Below are positions 9,251 to 18,693 of a DNA stretch of 64,000 nt, piece by piece. The first letter of the stretch is position 1; each line of letters starts with the position of its first letter. Location: NCBI GenBank assembly GCA_020402865.1, contig JADBYT010000033.1, positions 1-64,000 on the forward strand, read 5' to 3'. This DNA comes from Bacteroidota bacterium. Its GTDB lineage: Bacteria; Bacteroidota; Bacteroidia; Palsa-965. Both the position numbers and the translations under genes were made by a program. Below the pieces are notes generated by a model. The model did not search any database, was not told where the DNA came from, and saw only the letters and a program-made list of their open reading frames with translations.

Positions 9251-9334
9251 TTTCCAATACCGTTATTATGCAAAACCTCCGAAGTCAAAAAAGACTTCGG
9301 AGGTTGGAGTAGTCGTTATTTTTGGTATTGGAAA
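9251..9334 (-). terminator. Nested inverted repeat and terminator after the T9SS protein gene
   Basis: The inner hairpin has perfect 11-bp arms cctccgaagtc (9276-9286) and gacttcggagg (9293-9303). On the minus strand it is followed by TTTT. Outer arms tttccaatacc (9251-9261) and ggtattggaaa (9324-9334) enclose it. It begins a few bases after the stop codon at 9338. Confidence 0.75.
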
Positions 9335-9337
9335 TAT

Positions 9338-10912
9338 TTACTCTTTGCTCACAAACAGTTTTTTACTTATTCTTTCACCAGCGGTGCTTACTACCGAAAC
9401 CATATATACACCTGTGGCGGGTATATTGCCTTCGAGTTCAAAACGGTTGCCTCCGGCCTGTGCGGCAAACTGCTGTTCGCTTACCAAACGGCCGCGGCTG
9501 TCGTATAGTGTGATGTGGTAATCCTGTGCAAATGCTGCGCTGATGTTTACAAATAGATTTCCGTTTGCGGCAAAGGCATCAACCACATCGCCACTTACAC
9601 CGCAGGGCGAAACCATGAGTATTGACGATACAGAGCTGCTTCCGTTGAAATCGGTTTGGCGGATGCGGTAGTAGTTTATGGTAGTGAGCGGAAGCGGATC
9701 AATGAACTGATAGTTATTAATCATGCTGCTGTTTCCGCCGCCCTGCACATTGCCGATGGCTGTCCAGGAAGTGCCGTTGATGCTGCGTTCGATGGTGAAG
9801 TAATCGTTGTTTTGTTCGGTGGCAGTGCTCCAGCGCAGCAGGGCGTGGTTGTTTGCACAGTTGCCGTTTATGGAAAGCCATTCCACAGGCAGCGGAGCCA
9901 GTTGTGACGAAAGCACCCACGGTGTGTAGGCAGCGGCAATGCTTACTCCGTTTGCAGTAACAGTGCCCACACCGGCGGTTACACCGGTTCCGCTGCCAAG
10001 TACGGCATTGTCGGGCAGCCATGCACCGGTGGCCCAGTACTGAGCGCCAAGTGTGCCGGTGTTGAAGGCCGGAACCAAAGTATTTTCGGTATTGCCGCGG
10101 TAGCTGAACGTGAGGTTGGCAGTTATTGCAGCCGTGCTGTTTATTTCCCACCAGCGGTCAATTACGGCTTCGTCAGAACCATCCTGCGCCAGCGTGGGAT
10201 CAAACATGTGCGTAACACCGGTGGCCCAGGGCGTGTTGTTGCTGGTGGCGGTGGGACGTGTAGCCACACTTACGGTGGCGGATGTAGCCGGTACTTTATT
10301 AAACGTAAACGGTATAAGAATGCCGGCGCTTGTGCCAAACGGGAATATATGCGCACCGGTGGTGGTAGCCATTTGCCAGCTTACTATGCTGGGATTGGTG
10401 GCTGCATTGGTTTCACTTTGTATGTAGCCGGTGGTATTGGTAATGGCGGCTGCATTGGGATTGGAAACTGTAAGTGTAAACGAATTGAGCACCAGCGGAC
10501 GCGTTCCGAGGCTTAACACACCCGTAAGCGTGGAAATACCGCCAACGGTAGTATTTATGCCAAGTGTTTTGGAGCCTGTGCCCAGCAGCGAAAGATTGAA
10601 GAAAGTGGTAGAAGCACTGCCTCCGATGTTTTGCGCGGCACCGTTTAAAAGCACAGTGGCACCATCGTTTGAGAAGCCTGCATTGCCTGCATTGTTTACC
10701 CAGTTTCCGGCCACATATATACTTCCGCCGGTAGTAGCGTTTGTGATCAGTCCGCCGGCTTGTGAAGTGTAATTTCCGGTAGCGCCGTCAACCACCACAG
10801 CCGAGCCGTTGGTGAGTACAATGCGCGCACCGTTATTGATGAGCCCCTGTGCGCCCAGCGAAAAAGCACTCAGCAACAGGGCGGCTACTATGAAATACCT
10901 GCTCTTTTGCAT
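9338..10912 (-). CDS. Secreted protein with T9SS C-terminal sorting domain
   Basis: 524 residues from the ATG at 10912. A longer frame exists, but this start gives a clean signal peptide (MQKSRYFIVAALLLSAFS, cleavage near GAQG) and lies four bases after the upstream stop. The body is Thr/Asn/Gly-rich beta-structure without a recognised enzyme motif. Residues about 385-440 (LRWSTATEQNNDYFTIERS) match the region commonly preceding T9SS sorting domains. The end (YDSRGRLVSEQQF, GVYMVSVVSTAGERISKKLF) is a type A sorting domain. It is probably exported through the T9SS and attached to or released from the surface. Co-transcribed with the gene at 10917. Function unknown. Confidence 0.85.
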   Translation of the reverse strand: MQKSRYFIVAALLLSAFSLGAQGLINNGARIVLTNGSAVVVDGATGNYTSQAGGLITNATTGGSIYVAGNWVNNAGNAGFSNDGATVLLNGAAQNIGGSASTTFFNLSLLGTGSKTLGINTTVGGISTLTGVLSLGTRPLVLNSFTLTVSNPNAAAITNTTGYIQSETNAATNPSIVSWQMATTTGAHIFPFGTSAGILIPFTFNKVPATSATVSVATRPTATSNNTPWATGVTHMFDPTLAQDGSDEAVIDRWWEINSTAAITANLTFSYRGNTENTLVPAFNTGTLGAQYWATGAWLPDNAVLGSGTGVTAGVGTVTANGVSIAAAYTPWVLSSQLAPLPVEWLSINGNCANNHALLRWSTATEQNNDYFTIERSINGTSWTAIGNVQGGGNSSMINNYQFIDPLPLTTINYYRIRQTDFNGSSSVSSILMVSPCGVSGDVVDAFAANGNLFVNISAAFAQDYHITLYDSRGRLVSEQQFAAQAGGNRFELEGNIPATGVYMVSVVSTAGERISKKLFVSKE

Positions 10913-10916
10913 CGGG

Positions 10917-12383
10917 TTACTGAGGTTTAGCAATTTCTTTTTTCGGTGCAGGCACACGTTCATGCTGTTGGATGGCAGGTTGCATTTCTTCGAGCGGGCC
11001 GGGTGCAGGGCCAAAGCGTACATCGGCAAATTTTGAAATGAGGTTGCCCTGCGCATCACGACTGTCGGCACGGTTGGCGGTTACAAACCAGGTAAAGTTT
11101 ACATTGGAGTTACCGCTTTGTAATTCGATTACATCAAAACCGGTGGCTGTTTTGTTGGTTACAAAAACACCGTTGCAGTCACCTTCAAGCTGGATGATTA
11201 CACGCAGCGGATGCTCGGCATTTACAGCAATATTTTTGGTAAAGTTGGGATCAAGTTCAATATGAGCGCGGCCGTTAACCAACTGCCCTTGTCCGAAATC
11301 CTGAAACAATACTTCGGGAGCTTCGGGGCAATACAGGTTTACCAGTTGATCATTGGTATCGCGCACAATGGTTGACACTGTACCCGGGCCGTTAATTTTG
11401 AAGTTGGTGGCTAAAGTGCGGCCGCCCACATAAGCATAATCAGTTGCCGAGCCGTTGTTAAAATAACCTCCCCAGGTATTGTTTCCGGTATTGTTTGCAT
11501 GTCCGTAAACACCGGTAACGGTGCCGGTAGCCGCAATACCGGTTCCGCCAACAAGAAGACTGGCTGTGGTATTGTTACCCACAAACACGCCGCCGGTGGC
11601 TCCAGCCACAGAACCGAAGCCATATACCCCTGCATTGTTTGACGTAAATGCCCCTCCGCTTCCAGCTAACAAAGTGGCATAGGTGGCCAGGTTATTGCCC
11701 AGCCCTGCTATTGCAGTACCCGTAGCGGCCGAAGAGGCGCCAAAGATACCTGGTCTATTTGCGGCAGTGGCATCGGCATAAACAGCATATCCGGCACTGG
11801 TAGCCACAAACAAACCTGCCATAGAATTGGAACCTGAGGAAGAATTCTCACCATAAACGCCAATACCAATGCCTGAGCCTGAGATATACCCGTTTAAGGC
11901 AAAATTGCCACCTGTGGTGTAAGAAGAAAAAATATCACCTGGAAAATAGCCAAAACCACCGGGCTGGTTGAGTACCACTTCACCACTGCCTGTGCCGACA
12001 ATGCGCATCCGCTCCAGGTTGTTTGTCATAATGCGCACCGGCTGGGCATTGATTGAACCCAGAAACTCTGTACCGGCCAGTGTATTTCCGGCCAGTAACC
12101 ATCCTCCCGAGGATGCCATGAATCGCCACACTGTGCCATCCCAGTAAAAAAATGCGCCCAATGTGGTATCATACACAAAAAGGCCGGCAGCCGGTGCGGC
12201 TATGGCTGTGCGCTGGGCAGTGGTCATTCGGGGTATCAGCGCACCGCGTGTAGTGGATACCACATCAAGCATGGCCGACGCATCAGGCGCAGCGCCCGTT
12301 GCATTGATACCTACGTTTTGAGCATATAGACCGGTAAGACCGGTTGCCGTAAATAATAGTGCAGAGAGTAAACTTTTTTTCAT
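10917..12383 (-). CDS. Secreted surface protein of the NVGINATG family
   Basis: 488 residues from the ATG at 12383, giving MKKSLLSALLFTATGLTGLYAQ as signal peptide. The N-terminal 110 residues contain QNVGINATGAAPDASAMLDV, RGALIPRMTTAQRTAI and GLFVYDTTLGAFFYWDG, a pattern frequent in large secreted Bacteroidota proteins and reminiscent of tail-fibre or collar-like beta-structure. The middle is Gly/Asn/Thr-rich repeats. The C-terminal 130 residues form another beta-rich domain ending in a Pro/Lys-rich tail. I see no sorting domain. It shares its N-terminus with the next gene upstream (12610-14169) and is probably co-transcribed with the sorting-domain protein downstream. Function unknown. Confidence 0.8.
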   Translation of the reverse strand: MKKSLLSALLFTATGLTGLYAQNVGINATGAAPDASAMLDVVSTTRGALIPRMTTAQRTAIAAPAAGLFVYDTTLGAFFYWDGTVWRFMASSGGWLLAGNTLAGTEFLGSINAQPVRIMTNNLERMRIVGTGSGEVVLNQPGGFGYFPGDIFSSYTTGGNFALNGYISGSGIGIGVYGENSSSGSNSMAGLFVATSAGYAVYADATAANRPGIFGASSAATGTAIAGLGNNLATYATLLAGSGGAFTSNNAGVYGFGSVAGATGGVFVGNNTTASLLVGGTGIAATGTVTGVYGHANNTGNNTWGGYFNNGSATDYAYVGGRTLATNFKINGPGTVSTIVRDTNDQLVNLYCPEAPEVLFQDFGQGQLVNGRAHIELDPNFTKNIAVNAEHPLRVIIQLEGDCNGVFVTNKTATGFDVIELQSGNSNVNFTWFVTANRADSRDAQGNLISKFADVRFGPAPGPLEEMQPAIQQHERVPAPKKEIAKPQ

Positions 12384-12609
12384 TGTGCGTACTTTGTCCG
12401 GTAAAAGTTCAAGCACAGGAGGCGAATTGTGCATTTTCTACAATATAGCAAATACAAACTAACAATTAGCAGGATGGCATTAAAATGAGGTATTTATGCG
12501 TGACAGATCGTTTCAATCAAAAAGCTTTAAAACTTATTTCAATTCTTGAACGGGAAAAAAAACAACCCGAAGGCGGATTTCGATCCCGGATAAACCGTTG
12601 TCTATTCAG

Positions 12610-14169
12610 TTAATTCGGTGAGGGCGCAGGAGCGGGGAAACTTGCAGGAGGGGCATCAAAACGTACCTGCTGACCATCCCACCACAGCGAACCCGAAGGG
12701 TCGGCAAAACTCTCATCAAGCATAAGGCGACGGATATATTCGTCGAATGAAGAATCTCTGATTTCGGCAGTCACTTCAGCACCAGAATCTGAAACCGTGG
12801 CTACTGCAATCCAGGTGAATGGTGTGGATGAAAACTGCGTACCATTTTCCTTTACCGTAAAACCTTCGGCGCTGATTTCATCAATATACAAACCGGCTCC
12901 GGGACCAAGCGGGGTAATTGTAACCACCACATCCTGTCCGTTTGCCGTGAGTGCGGCAAAACTGCTGTCGAATTGCACGGTACACTTTCCTGCGGTGAGT
13001 TGACCACGCCCCTTGCTGTACACATCGCGCGTAACTCCGGCAGCTGCATACGTAGCCACACGTGCAGTTGTTCCATTTGATACAGGAATAAACTGTACGA
13101 TGGCATTGTTTGTAATCGTCAAACCATCTACATACACTCCGAAACGATTACCCGAAAGCACGGTGCCGTAAACTTGTCCGTGTATCCACGCCCCCATCAC
13201 ACCACCACTAAGTCCCGCACCAATCCCCCGGTTTACTTCGGCCGGATAAACAGCAAGTGCAGCCGCAGGACTGGCCATACGCCCGGTACCGTTAGCGTTT
13301 GTGGCATTGCTCGAATACACCCCATATGTTAATGAACCCGATGAATAATAGGCAATGCTTGTCCAGGTAGCCGTGCCGTTGTTGGTTTGTCCGAAAACAC
13401 CTCCGGTGCGAATAGAACCATTGGCAGCTGTAGTACCCACCACACCAAAACTATATTGTACGTTATTGCCCAGCGTGCCCCATACCCCACGGTTAAAGCT
13501 CGACGTGTAGTTGGCGCCCTGAGTGGCATTGTTGGTAATGCCATAAACGCCGGATGCTGTAATGGTGCCGGTATTTGTACCGTTAAAGTTGCCATGCACG
13601 CCATACGAACGGCTGGAAGCTGTGCTGTTTATTTCGCCGTAAATGGCACTGTTACCCGTAACCGTTGAGTTTGAAAAGCCGGCAATGGCAATTCGCTCGG
13701 TGGTGGTAGCCACTGCGGTAAAAAGCTGTGCTGTACCCGGCGAAGCCACATTCACACCAATTTGACCGTTGCTCAAAATGCGCAATCGTTCGGCATTGTT
13801 GGAATAAAACAATACCGGCTGCGCATTGATTGAGCCCAAAAATTCAGTTCCGGCAAGTGTATTACCCGCCAGACGCCAGTTTGTATTCGACGCCATTTCC
13901 GTCCAGATGGTGCCGTTGTAAAACCAGAAACTGTTTGTGGTCGTATCATACACATACAAACCGGTTGCAGGCGTGGCAATGGCTGTGCGCTGTGCTGAAG
14001 TCATTCGCGGAATAAGCAAACCGCGCGTGGTGGATACCACATCAAGCATAGCCGAAGCGTCGGGAGTTGCGCCGGTAGCGTTTATTCCTACATTCTGAGC
14101 CGGCAAAACAGAACAGAAAACGATAACTGCAAAAACAGTTATGAAAAGACTAAAGGCTGGGGCCTTCAT
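12610..14169 (-). CDS. Secreted surface protein, paralogue of the 10917-12383 product
   Basis: 519 residues. Signal peptide MKAPAFSLFITVFAVIVFCS with cleavage near LPAQ. The N-terminal block (QNVGINATGATPDASAMLDV, LLIPRMTSAQRTAIATPATG, NTLAGTEFLGSINAQPV) is nearly identical to that of the following gene. The central and C-terminal parts have diverged. The C-terminus has a conserved-looking beta domain and a Pro-rich tail. The 226 bp between the two genes contain no clear terminator. Tandem duplication followed by divergence of the exposed part is the likely history. Function unknown. Confidence 0.8.
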   Translation of the reverse strand: MKAPAFSLFITVFAVIVFCSVLPAQNVGINATGATPDASAMLDVVSTTRGLLIPRMTSAQRTAIATPATGLYVYDTTTNSFWFYNGTIWTEMASNTNWRLAGNTLAGTEFLGSINAQPVLFYSNNAERLRILSNGQIGVNVASPGTAQLFTAVATTTERIAIAGFSNSTVTGNSAIYGEINSTASSRSYGVHGNFNGTNTGTITASGVYGITNNATQGANYTSSFNRGVWGTLGNNVQYSFGVVGTTAANGSIRTGGVFGQTNNGTATWTSIAYYSSGSLTYGVYSSNATNANGTGRMASPAAALAVYPAEVNRGIGAGLSGGVMGAWIHGQVYGTVLSGNRFGVYVDGLTITNNAIVQFIPVSNGTTARVATYAAAGVTRDVYSKGRGQLTAGKCTVQFDSSFAALTANGQDVVVTITPLGPGAGLYIDEISAEGFTVKENGTQFSSTPFTWIAVATVSDSGAEVTAEIRDSSFDEYIRRLMLDESFADPSGSLWWDGQQVRFDAPPASFPAPAPSPN

Positions 14170-14303
14170 GGATATAAGGGTTTGAGGTTTAAGGTCTAAC
14201 CTCGTGGGTTGTCGATGGCAAGTTAAGCAAAACAGGAAGATAAAAACAAGAAAAACTACGTGATTTTCAATCTTTTAATCTTATTTTATATAGCCAAGCA
14301 ATG

Positions 14304-14311
14304 TATTTTTG
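14304..14311 (+). promoter_or_regulatory. Bacteroidota -7 box of pabB
   Basis: TATTTTTG matches TAnnTTTG and ends seven bases before the ATG at 14319. A longer frame from the ATG at 14301 would overlap this box, so 14319 is the better start and the mRNA is probably leaderless. Confidence 0.6.
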
Positions 14312-14318
14312 CGCCCGT

Positions 14319-15614
14319 ATGCGAAACTGGTACAGCTTCCCGTTTGCTTCCCACAAACTGCTTGATGCACTTACAGCAACTGCGGCTAAGTATGAAACAG
14401 CGTGTATTTGCGGATGCAATATGGGGAATGGCTTTTCGGAAGAAATTATTGGTGGATTTGGGGTGATGGATGAAATTTCGCCCGTTGAAAATGAAGACGC
14501 TTTTACCTGCCTCGAAATGTTTGTGGATGCCCGGCGCGACTGGTATTTCGGGCATTTCAGCTATGATTTAAAGAACCAGATTGAAAAAGGGCTTACCTCT
14601 GAACATCCTGACGGTGTTGACTTTCCACTGCTTTACTTCTTTCGTCCGCAATTTGTAGTTCGCAAACGGAATGCGGACACGATAGAAATTGGCACAGCCA
14701 CTGCTGATGAAGCTTCGCAGTTTTTTTCGCAGCTTGAAACTGCGGAAGTTTCACGGAATGCACTGCATACTTCGCCGGACATTCAGGCACGTACTTCAAA
14801 ACAGGAATACATTCAAGCGGTAAACCAGCTGAAAAAGCACATTGCGCGCGGCGATATTTACGAAACAAATTATTGCATTGAATATTTTGCTGATGCGGTA
14901 AAACTTGATCCGGCTGCATTGCATTTAAGGCTTTGCAGCCTGAGCGAAGCGCCGTTTGCAGCATACTACAAACACAATGAAAAACACCTTTGCTGCGCCA
15001 GCCCTGAACGCTTTTTGCAGAAAATAAAAAGCACGCTGCGCTCGCAGCCCATAAAAGGCACACGACGACGCGGCACAACGCCCGAAGAAGACGGGCAACT
15101 GAAATACGAACTGCAGCACGACGCCAAAGAGCGTTGCGAAAATGTAATGATTGTAGATCTGGTGCGCAACGATCTTTCACGAAGTGCCAGGCGTGGCAGT
15201 GTGCATGTGCCGGAGTTGTTTGGCGTACACACCTTTAAAACCGTCCATCAGCTTATCTCAACCGTGCAGGCCGAACTGCGCGACGATGTACATCCGGTGC
15301 AGGCCATAAAACGTGCGTTCCCGATGGGTTCAATGACCGGTGCGCCCAAAGTGCGGGCCATGCAGCTTTGCGAAGAAACCGAACACATGAAACGCGGACT
15401 TTACTCGGGCGCAGTGGGCTATTTTACGCCCGATGGTGATTTCGATTTCAATGTGGTCATTCGCAGCATTCAGTACAATGCAGCCACGGGACATCTCTCG
15501 CTTAAAACAGGCAGCGCCATTACCGCAGCAGCCGATGCCGAAACTGAGTTTGTAGAATGCAGCCTCAAGGCCGCGGCCATGCTCAATGCGCTTGGCGTAA
15601 AAAATTCAGTGTAG
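14319..15614 (+). CDS. pabB: Aminodeoxychorismate synthase component I (chorismate-binding)
   Basis: 431 residues. It makes 4-amino-4-deoxychorismate from chorismate and glutamine-derived ammonia, for folate. The chorismate-binding core occupies roughly residues 170-425, with GDIYETNYC, PIKGTRRRGTTPEEDG, MIVDLVRNDLSR, PMGSMTGAPKVRAM and YSGAVGYF. The N-terminal part is shortened, as in PabB-type rather than TrpE proteins, and no trp genes are nearby. The partner glutamine amidotransferase and aminodeoxychorismate lyase are not in the window. An anthranilate-synthase role is less likely but not excluded. The tilS GTG follows after nine bases. Confidence 0.88.
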   Translation: MRNWYSFPFASHKLLDALTATAAKYETACICGCNMGNGFSEEIIGGFGVMDEISPVENEDAFTCLEMFVDARRDWYFGHFSYDLKNQIEKGLTSEHPDGVDFPLLYFFRPQFVVRKRNADTIEIGTATADEASQFFSQLETAEVSRNALHTSPDIQARTSKQEYIQAVNQLKKHIARGDIYETNYCIEYFADAVKLDPAALHLRLCSLSEAPFAAYYKHNEKHLCCASPERFLQKIKSTLRSQPIKGTRRRGTTPEEDGQLKYELQHDAKERCENVMIVDLVRNDLSRSARRGSVHVPELFGVHTFKTVHQLISTVQAELRDDVHPVQAIKRAFPMGSMTGAPKVRAMQLCEETEHMKRGLYSGAVGYFTPDGDFDFNVVIRSIQYNAATGHLSLKTGSAITAAADAETEFVECSLKAAAMLNALGVKNSV

Positions 15615-15619
15615 CTTTG
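15612..15619 (+). promoter_or_regulatory. Bacteroidota -7 box of tilS
   Basis: TAGCTTTG overlaps the stop codon of pabB and ends four bases before the GTG start of tilS. This suggests a separate leaderless transcript besides read-through from pabB. Confidence 0.5.
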
Positions 15620-15623
15620 TGCC

Positions 15624-16937
15624 GTGAATAAGCATGCCTTTTTCGATGCTTTTGCAGCTTCGCTTGATCGCCTCGATGCGAGTGAGAAACGCTTTGTACT
15701 TGTAGCTGTAAGCGGTGGCATCGACTCGGTGGTGCTGCTTCATGTGTTGTATGTGCTGGGTGTGCGCTGCGCGGTGGCGCATGTAAACTACCGCCTGCGC
15801 GGGAATGAATCGGAAGAGGATGCCGCCTTTGTGCAGAAGCTGGCAGAAACTTACGGGATGCCCTTTTTTATGCGCGTTTGCAGCGAAGAAGAGATGCAGG
15901 GTTCGGTGCAAAGTACGGCGCGGAAAATACGCTATGCTTTTTTCGAAAAAACGGCAGTGCAGGCAGGTTGCACAAGCATAGCCACGGCACATCATTTCGA
16001 CGATTCGGCCGAAACTTTGCTGCTGCAGCTCGTGCGCGGCACTGGCATCAGCGGTGTAGCAGGTATTGCAGCCCGAAACGACAAACTCATACGCCCGCTG
16101 CTGCAATTTACACGAGCTGAAATTGAGCACTATGCGCAGCAGCAGCAACTACAATGGCGAAACGACAGCAGCAACCAGACCGACAAATACACGCGCAACC
16201 GTATCCGCCACCACGTATTGCCCGAACTGCTGCAAGCCGTGCCGCAGGGCCGCAAGGGCTTACGCCACTCGCTGCAACTGCTTGGCGAAACTCAGTTGCT
16301 GGTAAACCACGCCGCCCGTACATTTGAGCAGGCACATACGCACAGCGAAGCAAAGCATTACTATATACATATTGCTGCACTGCTTGCCCAACCCGCGCCC
16401 GCACTGCTGCTGCACTCCTTGCTGCAAAAGTTTGAACTGCCCGGCTACACTACCGCGCAGGCCATGCAGCTGATTCAGGCCGGTTCAAACAGCAGCATTG
16501 CCGCAGGTAACTATGTAATCACCTGCAGCCGCGACCATCTGGTGATAAGCACACAAACTACGCCAGCCAAGTACACCCTGCTGCCCGATCAACTGCCTGC
16601 TTTTGTAGAAATTGAAGAAATACCCTTACCGCACCATTTTGCCCAAAATCCCTGGCAGGCCACATTTGATGCACACCGCCTGCAGTGGCCGCTCACCCTG
16701 CGGCAATGGCAACCCGCTGATGCCATGCAACCATTAGGCATGCAAGGGCAGAAAAACATCAGCGACATACTTACCGATGCACGCTGGCCCGCACACATCC
16801 GCAAACAAACACTGGTAATGCTTAGCGGCAATGAAATTATCTGGCTGCCCGGCTGCCGCATGGCACACCACACACGCATTACAGAAAACACAACACAAGC
16901 TGTGCGGTTTACGTTTGATGAAGCGTATTATCAATAA
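15624..16937 (+). CDS. tilS: tRNA(Ile)-lysidine synthase
   Basis: 437 residues from a GTG start. It attaches lysine to C34 of the CAU-anticodon tRNA(Ile), which changes its decoding from AUG to AUA; cytoplasmic and essential. The PP-loop AVSGGIDSVVLLHVL is at residues about 27-41. HVNYRLRGNESEEDAAFV, ATAHHFDDSAETLLLQ and RNRIRHHVLPEL follow, as in the TilS N-terminal domain. The C-terminal substrate-binding domain is present (LTLRQWQPADAM, KNISDILTDARW), so the protein has the long E. coli-type form. It follows pabB closely, with its own -7 box. Confidence 0.92.
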   Translation: MNKHAFFDAFAASLDRLDASEKRFVLVAVSGGIDSVVLLHVLYVLGVRCAVAHVNYRLRGNESEEDAAFVQKLAETYGMPFFMRVCSEEEMQGSVQSTARKIRYAFFEKTAVQAGCTSIATAHHFDDSAETLLLQLVRGTGISGVAGIAARNDKLIRPLLQFTRAEIEHYAQQQQLQWRNDSSNQTDKYTRNRIRHHVLPELLQAVPQGRKGLRHSLQLLGETQLLVNHAARTFEQAHTHSEAKHYYIHIAALLAQPAPALLLHSLLQKFELPGYTTAQAMQLIQAGSNSSIAAGNYVITCSRDHLVISTQTTPAKYTLLPDQLPAFVEIEEIPLPHHFAQNPWQATFDAHRLQWPLTLRQWQPADAMQPLGMQGQKNISDILTDARWPAHIRKQTLVMLSGNEIIWLPGCRMAHHTRITENTTQAVRFTFDEAYYQ

Positions 16938-16960
16938 TTAGTAAATCACTGCCAGATGTG

Positions 16961-18040
16961 CTACAGCCTGTATTTACCTATATAAGGCAATTCATCTCCA
17001 CCAATGTATAAATAGCCCTTCTGCTCTTTTACCGCTCCGGCCTCTGGAATTACTTTTCCTTTTGTATCATACAATGCCTGTATCACACAGCCATTAGCCG
17101 CAAGTTTGAAAATCATACCAAACCGTTCGGCTTTGGGTTGAAGAAATCCGGGAAGACCATATACCATTTTTTTCATCGCAGGTTTGGGGTGGATATTATC
17201 CAATGCTGCATTTCGTTTCGTAGTGAAACCCAACCAATAATTACCATTGCCGTCTGCAGATATACCATTCGGAAAGCCTTGCAGATTATCCGCAAAAACC
17301 GCTGTCTGTCCTTTTTTCTCTCCCTTCAGCCAGTACTTTAACACCCTGTATTTTGTAGTTTCTACCATCAGCAAATATGTTTCATCATCAGAAAGCACTA
17401 CGCCGTTTCCAAAATAAGTCCCGTCAATCAGTGTCTTTATCTCGTTCGTGTGAGGATCAAAACAATATAACGCACCATGCGGACGCATTTCTAAAATCAA
17501 CTTACGTCCGTATCTGAGTGTATATCCGGCTACTTCTGATGTGTTGGTGAAATAAATTTTGCCATCCGAAGCAATGTCTATCCCATTGGGAATAAAAAAA
17601 CGGTTTCCCGCTGTATCGTGATCCGCCAGAACCGTAACATTTTTGCTGGTATTGATAGAAATCAAGCCCTGCTTATGACTCAATGCTATTAAATTATGTT
17701 TTGCATCAAAATGCAGGCCGGCTACCCATGAACCGCTATTGTAAAACTCCTCCACATTGCCATTTGTATCAATACGCAAAATGCGCCCGTCGCTAAAATC
17801 CTTATTGTGTACACCGCAATACAAATTCCCCAAACTATCAAACACAATATCTTCCGGTCCGTACCATCCTTTTAAATCTATTTTCTGCGATCGGGTTAAA
17901 TTTTCATTCGGGGTTAATTTTGGATCAACAACATTTATTTCTCCCGGACTCCAAGCAACCGGACGGATGCCACAAGAAAAAAACGAGAACAGCAAACTCA
18001 TTATTACTGTTCCGATAATTAGACAGAAAGGTTTACGCAT
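16961..18040 (-). CDS. SMP-30/strictosidine-synthase-like beta-propeller, probable lipoprotein
   Basis: 359 residues from the ATG at 18040 (MRKPFCLIIGTVIMSLLF); the hydrophobic segment ends in FFSC, a weak lipobox, so a lipid-anchored envelope protein is likely. The body has recurring propeller blades: GPEDIVFDSLGNLYCG, FIPNGIDIASDGKIYFTNT, FGNGVVLSDDETYLLMVET, GFPNGISADGNGNYWLGF. This matches the SMP-30/gluconolactonase/strictosidine synthase (APMAP-like) superfamily. Members include lactonases and arylesterases, but substrate cannot be told from sequence. It follows the Crp-like regulator with about 74 bp between. Confidence 0.75.
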   Translation of the reverse strand: MRKPFCLIIGTVIMSLLFSFFSCGIRPVAWSPGEINVVDPKLTPNENLTRSQKIDLKGWYGPEDIVFDSLGNLYCGVHNKDFSDGRILRIDTNGNVEEFYNSGSWVAGLHFDAKHNLIALSHKQGLISINTSKNVTVLADHDTAGNRFFIPNGIDIASDGKIYFTNTSEVAGYTLRYGRKLILEMRPHGALYCFDPHTNEIKTLIDGTYFGNGVVLSDDETYLLMVETTKYRVLKYWLKGEKKGQTAVFADNLQGFPNGISADGNGNYWLGFTTKRNAALDNIHPKPAMKKMVYGLPGFLQPKAERFGMIFKLAANGCVIQALYDTKGKVIPEAGAVKEQKGYLYIGGDELPYIGKYRL

Positions 18041-18114
18041 GACAGATGTTTTTCCGACAAACATCCGCTTACTGAGAATAAAAAGCATTTACATAGGTAA
18101 AGAAATACGCAAAC

Positions 18115-18693
18115 CTACTTCCGGCCTGCCGTATGCTGCCGGATACGGCTTAATTGTGTGGGCGTTATTCCCAGATAGGAGGCAACATGATACTGCGGAA
18201 TCAGTTGTTCCAGTGCCGGAAATTCCTTTTTGAATATTTCGTAGCGGCTGTTTGCATCCTGCAATACAATTTCCAATTCCTTTCGCTCCTTCTCTATGAA
18301 ATAATACTCCGCCATCTTTCTCACCAGCCTTTCGAGATCCTGAAACCTGTCGAAAAGCGAAACAAGTGAATCATAATTACACGCATACACCACACAATCT
18401 GTCAAAGCCTGCTGCGAAATAAGATTAGGCTTTTTGGTTAGCAGTGATGAATAGGCCCCGATAACCGAATGCCCTACAAAAAACTGTTTATTGTATTCCT
18501 TTCCGGCCGAATCCACAAAATAGGCCCTTACCACACCCGATTCTAAAAAGGCAATATTCCGGGCAACCTCACTTTGCTTTACAAAATAATCGTGCTTTTG
18601 TAATTTCTGCTTTTCAAACAGTGGTAATATCACTTCCCACGTAGCTTCAGACAAAGGAGAAATTGCATTGAAGTATGTTTTCAGAATAGCCAT
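18115..18693 (-). CDS. Crp/Fnr-family transcriptional regulator
   Basis: 192 residues. The N-terminal cNMP-binding fold is at about residues 10-120 (YFVKQSEVARNIAFLESG, YNKQFFVGHSVIGAYSSLL). A long connecting helix follows (LVRKMAEYYFIEKERKELEI), then a C-terminal helix-turn-helix (YHVASYLGITPTQLSRIRQ). This form is typical of small Bacteroidota Crp-like regulators that usually do not keep all cAMP-binding residues. The gene directly upstream of the beta-propeller gene on the same strand makes that gene a plausible target. Confidence 0.85.
   Translation of the reverse strand: MAILKTYFNAISPLSEATWEVILPLFEKQKLQKHDYFVKQSEVARNIAFLESGVVRAYFVDSAGKEYNKQFFVGHSVIGAYSSLLTKKPNLISQQALTDCVVYACNYDSLVSLFDRFQDLERLVRKMAEYYFIEKERKELEIVLQDANSRYEIFKKEFPALEQLIPQYHVASYLGITPTQLSRIRQHTAGRK

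Larger units (their letters stand above)
9043..9337. other. Intergenic stretch between integrase and T9SS protein gene
   Basis: No coding sequence seen. The left half carries the repeats at 9104-9208 beside the integrase start. The right half holds the nested inverted repeat and terminator at 9251-9334. Confidence 0.6.

Noticed and set aside
14260-14466. Plus-strand frame of 68 codons overlapping the pabB start
   Set aside because: It lies in another frame of pabB, which has strong family motifs and a promoter box at the proper distance.
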